In this document: one piece after another, positions 1 through 11,800 of the stretch
How the letters are laid out: each line of letters opens with the position of its first letter
Numbering within the stretch: the first letter of the stretch is position 1
Assembly (NCBI RefSeq): GCF_002443255.2
Contig: NW_019211454.1
Coordinates: 6,903,440-6,967,439 of the forward strand
Reading direction: 5' to 3'
Source of the DNA: Varroa destructor
Taxonomy: Eukaryota > Arthropoda > Arachnida > Mesostigmata > Varroidae
Length of the DNA stretch: 64,000 nucleotides
Notes under the pieces: model-generated
What the model was told of the DNA's origin: nothing
Seen by the model: the letters and a program-made list of their open reading frames with translations, nothing else
The model's database searches: none
Position numbers and translations under genes: made by a program

Positions 1-510
1 GCCTTTCCGCTAGCCAGATTGCTTTCCACCGTACGCGTTGCCGTAACAGTACGGACGGGGTGGGAGGGGCAGTACTGGTTCGTTTCCCTGCTGTCAGCAG
101 CCAGCGGCAACAGTGCTGCTTCAAAATCGCCCGCCTTGGAGGGGTCGTCTTCCATTGACTCAAGGCTTAGCCGCTGCTATAGCTGCCTCCTCCTACCGGT
201 GTTTGAGGGTTAAAGGTAAAGGCCTGTCTTGACCTGTCGAGATCCCTTGGTCTTAAAAGTGGCGCATGAAAATCAAGATTGTGCGCCCCGTTGGATAGCG
301 CTGCTGGATAGCGGTGGCAGTCACTGCGACAGAGCCGGTGGCGCTCTGACGTTCTGATTGGGTCGGATTGCGGTTTTCGACGTCACCCATGGTACTCTAG
401 AAGCAACTGCACCAGAAAAAAATTGTTTAAGATCCGACCATTCCTGATCTGAGGAGCCGCCAGATCTCCCTTCTGTCTCCATATTTCTCTCTGTTTCTCT
501 TTCCCTGCAG
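1..510. other. non-coding, no gene seen
   Basis: Short overlapping open frames only, none protein-like. A 9-bp direct repeat, TGGATAGCG, occurs at 292-300 and 305-313. The last 40 bases form a pyrimidine-rich tract ending in CTGCAG, which could serve as a 3' splice site for the candidate exon that follows. Confidence 0.6.
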
Positions 511-631
511 CCTGCAGACCATCCGAGTCTATGAGGTTAAGCCGAGCCATAAATTTCTACCGGAGAATTACCCTATCCCATTGCCTGTTCGCCCCCAGCG
601 GCGGTGTCCGTGGCGGCCGAAAGTCTGTATT
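511..631 (+). CDS. candidate internal exon, unknown protein
   Basis: This is a possible coding exon with no homologue I recognise. It follows a strong acceptor: about 40 nt of pyrimidines (471-509) ending in CTGCAG, with a second CAG seven bases on, so the exon could begin at 511 or 518. The frame read from 512 stays open for 40 codons and then meets GTATGT at 632-637, an acceptable donor. The predicted peptide is basic and proline-rich, with stretches such as TIRVYEVKPSHKF and NYPIPLPVRPQRR. Third-position GC looks higher than in the surroundings. Starting at 518 gives an exon of 114 nt, a multiple of three. No partner exon is identifiable nearby. Good acceptors with 40 open codons also arise by chance in pyrimidine-rich DNA, so this is a hypothesis and not a gene call. 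Confidence 0.2.
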
Positions 632-1225
632 GTATGTTAGACCGCATACGTTTGTGCTGTAAGCTGCGCCGTACAGACAACCGAGAAGAAAGCCGTGCTC
701 ATCATGCTCTAGACGCCGATCCAACCATCTTTTTCTTTACAACCACTAGAGCAATGGCAGGCAACATTGACAATATCCACTTTTCTAATGGTCGACGCAA
801 GCCCTTGCAGCGCAGTAGCCGCCCCATGTAGTGCCTTGTAGACGTTTGTGTTTGGCGTTACGGAACCACTATGGGATGATGACAAAGTTATGCCTGCGGC
901 AGTTCCTCTCTCTCCAATTTGCGTGTTTGACGCAGTCACGCACCTGGAGGCATCTAGGCAACGAAGCACACATAACAGGCGGCGAGGAAGTCGTTTGAAA
1001 ATCCTACTCCGCCATTCGTAACAGGAGCATAACGAGAGTAAAAGAGGAGGGCGGCTTCTAAGCAAGAGAAGGAAATAAGGTTAAAGGGAGAAAGGAAACG
1101 TCTAGCTTTGAACCGCTGTCGTCTCAGCATCCATTGTTATCTATGCTACTACCGTTAAGTCGTTTTGCTGCTTGAATGACTAAGAAGAACGAGTCGATAC
1201 GTTCAGCTAAAGAAGGGAAACTCAC
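632..1225. other. non-coding, no gene convincingly seen
   Basis: A 118-codon minus-strand frame runs from 1065 to 709. It begins beside a pyrimidine tract ending CTTAG (on the minus strand at about 1058-1080), so an exon is conceivable. Its peptide is low-complexity and Arg/Leu/Cys-rich at first, then Ser/Thr/Ala-rich, and matches nothing I know. I treat it as chance. Confidence 0.45.
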
Positions 1226-1246
1226 GTTGATGACATAGTAATTCAT
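1226..1246 (-). CDS. candidate 21-nt microexon
   Basis: On the minus strand a clean acceptor (CCTATCTTTCCAG) is followed by exactly 21 nt and then a consensus donor, GTGAGT, at 1220-1225. Read in phase 0 the 21 nt encode MNYYVIN; another phase is also open. A length divisible by three between two strong splice signals is what a cassette microexon would look like, and microexons are known from neuronal genes of animals. No flanking exons can be tied to it, so chance remains likely. Confidence 0.18.
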
Positions 1247-4200
1247 CTGGAAAGATAGGACGGGAGATGCCATGGATAGAAGGTGGAGTCTGTCATAAGC
1301 CGGCTAGACTTGCCCATGATTTCGATTCGATTATAGAGTTGATCTGGCCAAATTCTGACCTAGAGACATCGCAAAAAGAGAAAAGCAAAGAAACTTGCAG
1401 TTAAATTGCTTCATGATGACCTGTTCAGTACGGCTACTATTACGCCACCATACGTATTTTTCTTCGTTGCTCGTTGAGTACTACCGTATACTCATACGTG
1501 TATGAGTTTCTATAGTGGAAGTGTTTTTCAATAAAATAGCGAGTACATGTTATCTGCTGCCTTGGACAGCGATGCTGAATGTCTGACTTATAGCTAGCTC
1601 ATCGGTACGCAGAAAAGATGATCTTTGGCTTTTGATATTTAATCAAAACCCCTAGATGGATACAAATCACTTATGCGAGTAATAAGAACCGAGAGTGCTG
1701 TTGGCTTTGTAGGCTTAAATGATGAATTACCTGAATGAACAGCTCCTATCGTGTATTAAGGGCTATTTTATTGTAATTTTCTCTCTCAGCGCATCCATTT
1801 AGGTTCTGCAATTATCTTGGAACACGCCCAAACTAACTGAACTATTACAGGCAAATCCAATATATACGTAGTATTATAACGGTATTACATTTGAACCTAT
1901 AAATAGTAGTGATTTTTTTTCTAAGAATAGACGGACTTATCAGTTGGTTGAGTAAATCAGTCTTACCTGCAATCAGCTACTACAAATCGGTTAACAAGCG
2001 TTTTCGGCTATGGAAATGGCGGCGCCAGACTATGACAGCAACGCTTCTGGGAGTGTCAACTGAGTTCGCTAGAGCTTTATGAGCCTATAAAAGGTCATGA
2101 CAAGAAAGCACTGCCATGAAGTCGTCAAGTTTTGCATTTTGTTCTTAGTCTTATGGCAAAAAACAGCATGTCGCTATTACTTTTGCTGCTGTTTGCAAGT
2201 GTTCTTCTTAAAGCACTGTTCAAAATGTACTGTCCTTCTGCGGGAAGGCAGGCCAGTAGCAGAACAGAAGATAGTAAAGCGCCACCTCCCATGCCAACGA
2301 CAAATATCCTTCCAACATTGATAAATCTCTTCACCATACTATGGCGTGATGACAGAACACATGCACGCCGCATACACCGAAATACACCACGAACCACTGC
2401 TAAGAAGAGAAGCAAGTCCGAAGAACTAAGGAATAACTACCTATTCCATTGGCTACGGATCGAGCACTTGGAAAAGGACTCTAGCTCACTGCTTTACTCC
2501 GACTACCCACTTTTGTTCTAGTATTTTTCTCTCCAGAGTGTTGATCTCAGCAATGGCCGGTATGTAGTCCCGAGACTCGTATGTTCACTGAAAAAAGCGC
2601 ATAACTGGTGTAATACCCTTGACGCTGGCGGCAACTACCAACGCCGGAGCCGTAGGGCTACACGAGCAGCAGTCGGAAGCAACAGCCAAAGGATTGCTGT
2701 CCGGTCCCCTTCGGCCGAGGTGGCGGTGGTGACGACCATTCATCGCTGAAAAATCGCACGCCCTAGCCTTCGACGGCCAGTTATAGCAGTTCGTCGCGGC
2801 TGTACCCACGTCCGTGGCCGCCACGGGCAGCCAAATCATGGGCAATTGCCGCTACGGCTATACAACGCGCACCGAGGCCCTCTAGCTGACCATTCTACTA
2901 TTACTAAGCCACGAAAAAACTCTACGAGAGAACTGCATAGTACATAGGTCTCATGGTGTTGAGGACAGACATGGCAATTGCACCCCCAGTGAAAGTAGTG
3001 TACTGTTCGCGAAAGCAGTCCAATAAGGCTGTGCGACACGTCGTTTCTTTTTTGGCGCCCCGGCCTCCAGTGGGTTTCGAGCTGGAGAAAGACTGGCTTG
3101 ACGCGAATGTCTTCGGCAAGAAATGGCCGCAAAGACCCAGCCTATAGAACACTACAAGAAAACCGCCACTGACGTCACCCATTTGATTCGCGAGGCGGAA
3201 GGAGATCTACCACGGTCTTCTAGAGCCAACTGTCCTCCAATGGCCTCAGTCTGTCGAGAGCGGTAAACGCAAAGAAGAGAGATTTGAAACAGAGGCGGAG
3301 TTTTGCTACCGCTGTCAGGATCGTCTTGCAAGGTCCCCACGAATGGGGCCTTAAGTTACATAGAGCAAGAATGAGAAAAGCACTACACTGCAGGATCGCC
3401 TAATACAGTGCTGGTGGCATAAGAGAAAACTGAAGGCAAGTTGCACAGAACTGCAGTCATCGTACTTTTCTACCCAGCGTCAAGCTTCTCCTGGGGCCGC
3501 TACGCATCCGAACACATATTTGTCATCGACCCAAATTTCAATAAGAGCATCTCTGTCGTCTAGCCCTCTGAATGACACATACGGACGGCAGAGGAAAAGA
3601 GAATCTATGGCGAAAAGTAAACGGGTGAATGAGGACGCTACAGCAAGCCGAGTACGGACCCCTACGAGCAAACATCAAGCCCCGGCCAACGACTACGTCC
3701 CATTTGAATCGCGCTACCAATGCTACCGCCAATGCCAACCCACGCCGCACCGATCGTCAATAACCCTGGCCTCATTCACCATCTGCTAGGAAAAGAGAAC
3801 AGAAGAGACGATAGCTATACGACAGGGAATATGGAGGGAAAAGGACGGAATGAGTGGTGAGGGGTGAAAGCTGCTACGTTGGCTGTGTTTGTCTACGGCA
3901 GGAAGAGTTTACGCAAACAAGGATACTTTGTTGCCACCGGTACTAACTAACGACGTGGCCTAGCTTTGAAACCGCGCATAGATACCGTTTGTTTCGTATT
4001 TCAAAAAGGGACCATTGGCTGTTTGAAGTAATGCTTGCGACATTTATTTTCATGTCAACCTGAAGCATTAGGCTGGCTAACAACAGAGATAAACGCGAAC
4101 GTGGACCGCGTGATTTTTTGACATGGGCACTTAAGTGTTACGTGCAACGTCATCGTGTAGCGTTGGAAACACGATGATAATATGTCAAACTAGCTCTGTG

Positions 4201-4904
4201 TTTAACGACCAATATTCTGTTTTTAAATTTTTGTTTCACTTCGCTTTTTTTGCGCACAGCTTGATGTGCATTTTGCTGTTTTTGAGTATAGTGCTGGTGT
4301 CACAGTCTCCTGTGAATGTATACCAATCGAAATAGAATTGCTGACAATCCTGTAGATTGGTATAGGCTAAACTACCTTCCAAATGCCGTTATCTACAGGT
4401 TAATTATCTCTGCTGTGCATGTCATTCATAAAAAAGAAAAAAACTAACGAAAGACAATTTTTATTGTATAGCAAGAACCTTCCTTTTTTCAGAGCTACTG
4501 ACTGTCTAATGGCAAGTAAAAGTACTCAGCTTCTAATGTACGACTAGCAATTGAATAGCCATTCTATGGGATAGATAATGCATTTGGCGTAAGTCCGCCA
4601 TAATATCAGCTAGAGCAAAATTAAGACGACCTTCCTCCATCTAATTTATTCAGCCGTTACGATCGTACCTTTGCTAGCATAGGATTGGGTAAATATGGGT
4701 ATTGAGACTGTTTAGATTTGTAGAAGGATGCATAGCGTGTCATCTCGTATTTGAACCCACGACTCAAAGAGGGAAACCTAGAAAGAGAAAACGATCAGTC
4801 ATGTTGTCACACTTCAAACGTTCATACTGTATGATAAAATCAACAGGTATTTTGCAGGTGTTGAAAGATCTATTCGATAAGATTCGTGTTTGCTAAAAAC
4901 TTAC
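1247..4904. other. non-coding, no gene convincingly seen
   Basis: Nothing recognisable. Points of note: a pyrimidine tract plus CAG, 23 nt, then GTATGT on the plus strand (2537-2559); a CAG|GTAAGA donor on the minus strand at about 1955, preceded by sequence with stops in all frames; and a short minus-strand frame at about 3575-3480 behind a good acceptor, encoding GLDDRDALIEIWVDD-like sequence and ending in TGA. None can be linked into a transcript. Confidence 0.5.
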
Positions 4905-4971
4905 CTGTTTTTAATGCTGCAATTGGAATACAAGACAGATCTAAACCCAAATAGTATATGGCTTCGCCCAT
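4905..4971 (-). CDS. candidate first coding exon, unknown protein
   Basis: On the minus strand an ATG at 4971 sits in a good initiation context (A at -3, G at +4). It opens a frame of 22 codons that runs straight into a perfect donor, CAG|GTAAGT, at 4905/4904. The peptide begins MGEAIYYLGLDLSC and ends AALKT. Two donors of this quality would be expected by chance in 128 kb of single strand, and I found two (the other is at about 52250, minus). The extra support is therefore only the ATG context. No downstream exon on the minus strand is convincingly in phase, and I recognise no homologue. Confidence 0.15.
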
Positions 4972-7900
4972 GTTCCTTCGTATATTTATGTCACATTGAT
5001 CTTTTTGGCCAATATTTCGTCGTAGACTGGCGCGGAAGCACTTCTCCTAGAGAACAAAGTGACAGAACAAAAAAAAAACAACCGACAACGAGAGGTCATG
5101 TCGTGCCTGAGACACATCGGGCGTGCTTGGAACTCTTAGCTGGACACGAATGCAAGGTCTAATCAAGCTTTCCTAATTCACGACGAATTCGTGTCTACGT
5201 CCAATTATAGCCTGCTTACTTTGCAACGTCCTCGTGGATTCCACGGCCCAGCTCCCAATCGTTTCGCTATTATTGCCAGCACGGTGCCTCCGCACCAACG
5301 ACAAGAGGAAGATGAGCTCATAAACGGAGTGCTCAGCAAGCAGTATTTCCAGCTAGAGAAAACAGCAGAAACAGTGAAAGCAGTAGCAGGACGGCTGCAA
5401 GGTCTCAAGTTTTTCCATAGGCGCACTTGGGGCCACAAAGGGCAGAGGACCACGGACAGTGCGGAGCATTGGAGGCAGACTAAACGACGGGAACGGGAGG
5501 CGTCGTTCAATGACGGTCGGCTGGTCCGCCCATGACAATGATGACGATGATGGCGATGGCGGCTGCGTTGAACGGCAAGAAAATGGGGCAGAACCTCCTT
5601 CAGCTCGGTTCATTTCCGTTTTAGTTGTGAATTTAGAAGAGACTGCGGGAGACGGTGAGAAAGCCAGCAGTTACGGAGGGCAAAACACCAAGAAGCAGGA
5701 GGTGAGGACCATCAAAGAAAGCATACGGCAAGCAGAACGAAAGGTGCTTTGCGAAGAGCAAGAACAGACAAGCAAGGGGTCAGGGACGTGAAGCAATCAA
5801 TACGATCGTAATTAGGAGCTCGTTTACTAATTGGAAAAATGGGCGGCGCGTCTAGTATGCGTGAGTGTGTTTACCCAGTGGAGACGATGACGGCAAAGAG
5901 GTCGAGCAGGAGTTCCGGGACGACCAAACATAGAGCGGTCGATCACCACGGTCGGTAAAAGTCTGACAAAAGCAAATGCGTGAGAGCTGGAACTGTCGCT
6001 CGCAGCTGCAGAACGAAAAGCCGACCCCCGAAATAGAACAACGCAACGCAAAGCAAAGCAAATGCCGCAAAACCGTAGCTTACCCTTTTCAAGGAAGAAG
6101 ACCTAGTTTACGCGAGGCGTTGGCAAAGTGAGCAAACACGCTACACGTAGAACCTAGGCCTACATCTCTTCTAAAATTAGTGTTACCAGAAGATTGAATG
6201 AATCACAATCAAACGAAAACACCTCTCATTAGCTTACATCTAAAATTCATTTGGTAGGAGCTGTAAGCTGGTGTTAGTTGGAAATGAATGAATGCTAGGT
6301 AAAAGAGCTACTCGCTGAAGCGTCACCTATATCATAATGGCGCCGACAGACTTAGAAGCATCGTTTCAAAAACACCAATTACGAATGACATGGATAGCTT
6401 AACCGGAACTGCATTTATTGAGAGCTGCCTGTTAATTTATTTTAGCGCCTATACACCTAACTACCCCTATTCTCCATACGTTTGTATGAGAGTTACTGCT
6501 TCGACACTGCACGGTTATAAGTGAACGCATGCGACTATATAGAGCGAAAGTGTTTTAGTGGAATGAATATCCTAAAGCGTACGCCGCATTGATAACTTTT
6601 GAATTCGTCCGGATTCCGCCCACGTATCGGACAGATTTGGGTTAGTAACGGTGTTAGTTTTTATCGTAGTTAGTCAACACATTCTCTCGAACTCCCAGAA
6701 GTTCATTCTCTGTTAGCTGTCCACTTTCAATAAGCGGCTAGCTTTCGAATCACCAGCCATTTGAAAGATTTCCCGCCAGGTAGTTTTCTCATAGTTACAT
6801 TACGGGTACTCTTATTGCAAACATGAAGCCTTTCGAAGAGAGCAATCTTCTGTGGATACCCAAAGGTGTGTATCCGCCCTTACGAGCTGGCGAGCTGTTT
6901 CTCAATACAAAAGCGAAACATTTTTGGATGTTAATAAAACATTAACAATAATAACAATATTATGATCATAGGTCGTAAATACTGTGCAGTCTATGACGGT
7001 GGTTCAGTCAGGTTAAATAAATAAACTTATTAAGTCAGTCGTTGAAGCTCGCCGTACATACGTGCTGCACATGCCGGCAACTTATGCAGGCATAAAACAA
7101 CCTGCCCTTTTAAACTTCCAATTCGCAAAGCATTTTTCTTATTAAAAAAAAAAACGTTTATAGTACTATTTCGGAACCACTATACGGTTACAGTGAATGT
7201 GTTACGATACGTTCATCATAAATCCGTCGCCGTTATTACGCCCTTATTTTTTTCTTACCCTTAACGAGCCCTTCGTTCTAGGAGGTCACTTGTAAATAAG
7301 TGACGCATTTGTTTTGTTGCCGACAGCCACAGTAGACTAATCTGTCTCTCAGCCATTGTTTTAGTGGGACGGTACAACCGCCCGCCCCCTGTCATCGCCC
7401 TCCTCTCAGCTGCAGGTTCCGTGTTCTACTGTCGCTTAATGATCATTATTGCCTTTTCCCTCATCTCGCCTATAACCCATGAGAGACTTCTAGTGGTGGA
7501 GAAATATGAACTATGGGTGACAACGTGGACCCACACATGTACCTCTGTCCATACATTTCTATACAGATGGTACACGTACAGCCCAGCTAGCAAGTTCCGT
7601 CTTCGTTTTGTCAGCTTTTATAGCACCACATGACAGGCAGATAAGCAGATAAGCGGGCAACCCATAATGGGTACAGCCGCTGATGAAGCGAACAAAAATA
7701 CCGTGATTCGGATGCAGAAGCCCCTGTTAGTTTCCCAGGTCTCAGTTATATCCGGGATCTGGGGCGGTAGTGGTGGCTGAGAAGGCTTTGAATCAGAATC
7801 GGGTTGAGAAAAGGCTGTAGAATTCGAGCGGTGAGCTACACAAGGAAATACCGTAGAGGCATAACGCCGCTTGACGTTCGGGGCGAAACAGGATCGGAGG

Positions 7901-8829
7901 CAGAGGCTGTACAATGCAACTGGGTGCGGTAAGAAACCCTTTCTCTCACATTCTGTTCCACTGTAACATCCCTTCATTGCCTCCGCACGCCATTTTCTTG
8001 GCCCTATTCGTCCCACACTGTCAAGCAGGAGGACGCTTCTCCCTTAAGTCCTGACGAAGTAAAAAAACCTTGGCAATCCTCGGCAGACAGGAGTGGCCAT
8101 ATGTCCATCGGCATCCATTGGAACAGCATCGGAACAGATGTGATCCTTAGCTGTGATGCTGTTGGATGCTGCCTATATCACATCATCTGATAGAATGCCG
8201 TTCGGGCCTAGCAGCAGCTGTAACGCTCTCGCTGCCGGTCAACCAAGTATCCATCTCCTCCTAAATGTCATCAATACCTCGATTAGAACAACATCAAGAG
8301 CAAATACTATCAGAATCGTGTCGCCAGAACTGCTCGACCAACAGATCGGCACCCGAGCCATGCCTCGTGTAATCCTTATCGGTATTTTGCTAAGTCCTCC
8401 AGCTGCCGCTGCAACAAATGTCGCAACTTGTGCTAGTACTAAGACAACAGAGACCTTGGCGCCATTATCCACGTGCCGAAGCTGTCCCTCTTACTATGTT
8501 AAAAGTTTTGCAGTGGATAAATTTATTGCGCTTTTTTTAGCGAGCTCTGAACATGACATTGATATATCAGTTGATACATAATTCTTTCGTTTTACAACGG
8601 AGGCGATGTGTTGGAAGGTCATTTCAGCGGTTTTAGAGCTAACTAACTTCTGGTCTACTACTTATTAATTCTCTATAACTGCCCTCTCCGTAATCTAACG
8701 TTTGTGGAAATATAAGGCCTGATACGTAGTGAACTCAAAAAAGATCATGACAATATCTATGACAAGCTCTATCTATAACAAGCTTGCCTATGCCAAACAA
8801 GGTCTTAAGGAAGAATCTTGAAAGTTAGT
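4972..8829. other. non-coding, no gene seen
   Basis: Six-frame reading shows only short frames without protein character. Includes A-rich runs near 5070 and 7143, and a small inverted repeat TGTTAAT/ATTAACA near 6930. Nothing recognisable. Confidence 0.6.
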
Positions 8830-8850
8830 GTTGCTGTTGCTGCTGCTGTT
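8830..8850 (+). repeat. short (TTG/CTG)n triplet run
   Basis: An impure triplet run of TTGCTG and CTG units. Too short to be more than an ordinary microsatellite seed. Confidence 0.7.
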
Positions 8851-11800
8851 AAGGCTACTCTATACTCCCCGATCCTTTTTTTCTTTCTTTGTGGGACCCC
8901 CGTAATAATGACTACATATACTACACAAGATTATATATATAGTAAATAGGTATATAATATAGAGCAAACCATAGTGTATCCTTAAGGGTAGGACAGAAGC
9001 GGTTGCCCGGTGAAGTCCTAGCATGCCACGACGTCAACAAATGAGATTAGCTTTAGTATATGTGCTTGGAATATGTTGTACCAGGAACCTGTCTTTGTAT
9101 GAATGAAAATGAGAGATTGGAAAACGAACTTAAGTACTAGAGAGCCAAAGAAAAAAATAAACTTCAAGAGCACCGCCCCATACAAGACGCAAGACGCGCA
9201 AGCATTCTAAAAAACTGCCCTCGTAGTGGAAACGATTTTAAAGACAAAGGATAGCGTTCTCATGCTTGGCTGACGAGCACGGATAGAATGTTAAATCGGG
9301 TGGGGCGAAGCAGATCACGTCAATCTGATCAAAGATTCCCGATATTACTGGATGGAAACGCGAGAAAAATTTAAACCTCTAGCATACACCTAGCTGGGTG
9401 CTAGCGGGAACAACACTGTAAAGAACTTATAATATTGTTCACGAAATGTGGCAACACACGGGGGGCGCCGGACTTGTGTACGCTTTCCATTTCACGTACT
9501 TAGTAAGCGCTCTTAACGGGACAACGCTTTGTCCTGTGCTGCTGGTCGATGATTGATCAACTGACCGTTATCGCGCCGGGAGTCACAAAGACGACCCAAC
9601 AGAGCGCATTTAACGCAAGTGGAGTTGTTGGTGGATTATATGTATACATAATGGTTTCTACCACCGCACTACAAAACAATGCGACGGGACTTGCCGTGGC
9701 AGAATGTACATACATACAGAGCGAAAGCAGTGTATCAATAAGCATGCTACGGGTGGCAAGCAAAACGGAAGAGCGAAAAATGAAAAGTTTTTGATAGGAT
9801 ACATCGAAGATGTGCGCATGGAGTGCTGAGGGCTAAGCGTCTGTAAAGAGAGAGCCCAAGAACGGCTGACCCTCTTGGCGCTGCCCGGCGGGGCGGTCAC
9901 TTCCATCGGATTGCCGTTGCTGTCGCCCACGAAAACTTCCGTTAAATGGCATGGTGATTTAGCTAAGCGATACTCAGCGCTATCGCCTACAGCTGCCGAC
10001 ACTACTACGACTGAAGCTATTGTAGTACGCTATTACACTGCGTTAAAATAACGCCGGCCACAGACCGACAAAGTGCATGTAGATCGAGCGCCTGTGTAAC
10101 AACCGTTTTGATCTTATTTGACTTGATCTTACAATTTTTTTTTTATGTTCGTCGTCAATCCTCCTTTTTTTTTGAGAATCGGTCATCACCGTCTTAGCCA
10201 TTGTTTCAGCCATCTTCTGTCATCCCGATCGATCAGTTAGTATTCATCCATCAAGAGCCCCCTGCCCGTGAACTGAAGAAACGAAAGCTGGAGGAAGGTG
10301 CTTCGAACTCCTCTTCTTAGCCAAGTTTGGACGGAACAAAGGGGTTCGATTTAGAGATACACATTCGCTAAGTCGCGATTGGACAGCACCATTTTCGTTG
10401 CAGTAACGGCAGCCTCGACAACAGCAACGCATCTAACACTCTTGTTTCTTCCTTTTACTGTATTAATGATTTATTTGTTTCGAAGCAGACGGCTTTTCTA
10501 CCGATGGCAATTCCTCTGCGTATTTCCACAGTTTCACCTTGTGCTGCTGTTGCTTATGCTGCAGCCGCTTACCGTAAGCGCTAGGTCAACACGTGACTCC
10601 ATCTCCAATTACATTTTGACTACCTAAACGCTTACGTTAGGTGAACATTGTTAAAAGAAATCCTTCGATAAAGAGAACCAACAGGTAGGTGATCCAAAAT
10701 GCTTAAGCAAGTGCTAAAAAATGGCGGAAATACTGGCGCTCCTGTCACAGCTGGTGCTATCATTGGCGCCTATAACAACAAGAAGGAAACACAGAACAGC
10801 GACGTTGTAGTCCGTCCCTTAATAGCTCGTTGCTGTTGCTACGTATTCGATTCGACCGCTTCATCCGGAACCGACCCGGCCGTTCCAACCCTTTCTTTCT
10901 TTGCTTTCCCTAAATCTTTTTGCTCCTTATTCTTCTTCCCCTTCACTGTTGTCAGCGTAGCGTTCATCCGTTTGCGCCGTAGCCGCTGGTGCTTTTCTTA
11001 TGTGCCCATCAATACTTCCATTTGAACTGAAGCGGTCAGCGAGCCAAGTCCTTGCTGGGACCTTCTTTCATCCGGGAGAATAGCACCGATGCACGCTTAC
11101 CGGCAAGCCGATGGAATAAACCGGTGAAATTTGGCCGCTCATCCTCTAGCTGTTGGTTTTCAGGCTCTCGGCTGGTCTACCACCAGCTACTCCGGAGAAC
11201 TCCGGAGCTCCTTTGCACTGCAGACGGAAACTCTAGGGGTCTCTCACCATGTTAGATTTTTCTATGCTTTCATAACACTTTTACTACTATAGTGTTTTGC
11301 CCATTGCCTTCAACCGGCTCCGCCGTCTGTAAGCGGTCCGTATGCAAAGAAGTAGCTCGGTCAGACACGCTCGTATCTTTCGAAGCTTCACAAGGTAACA
11401 ACAATGGGTGTTGTTGCTCCCGTTAGGACACGCGCAGATATGCGCCTAGACTCGGGACAAACGAAGACATGCATACAAGTTCGGACCATACATAGATACT
11501 CTATCGCCTCCCGCATCTGTCATATGCAGCTCTCGTATTGTAATCTGTGTTGCACTTCTGTCGTAATAGAATACGTTAGCACACGACGATTCTTTTCGAA
11601 TCTAATCGAAGATAGGCAGGGGCGACTTACGACCATAACTAAACTTTTATCCGGACAATGAGAAAATGAGGAGAATGTAGAGGCCAAAAAAGTGCCGGGA
11701 AGTCGATGGCAATTACCATCCACCTCACTACTACTAACAGAACAGGAAACGATTTACTCGATGGAAACAGCTTGGAACCGAATCCGCTGGCACTAGGAAT

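Noticed and set aside
1955..2081. CAG|GTAAGA donor on the minus strand with an upstream exon-like block
   Set aside because: Stops in all three frames before the donor. Only an untranslated exon would be possible, and nothing supports it.
4740..4800. tRNA B-box-like GGGTTCAAAT on the minus strand
   Set aside because: The flanking bases do not form a T-stem and no A-box lies at the right distance, so neither a tRNA nor a clear tRNA-derived SINE.
10290..10340. Minus-strand TGGCTAAG and AGTTCGAA words resembling A and B boxes
   Set aside because: They are only about ten bases apart, far too close for a tRNA gene.
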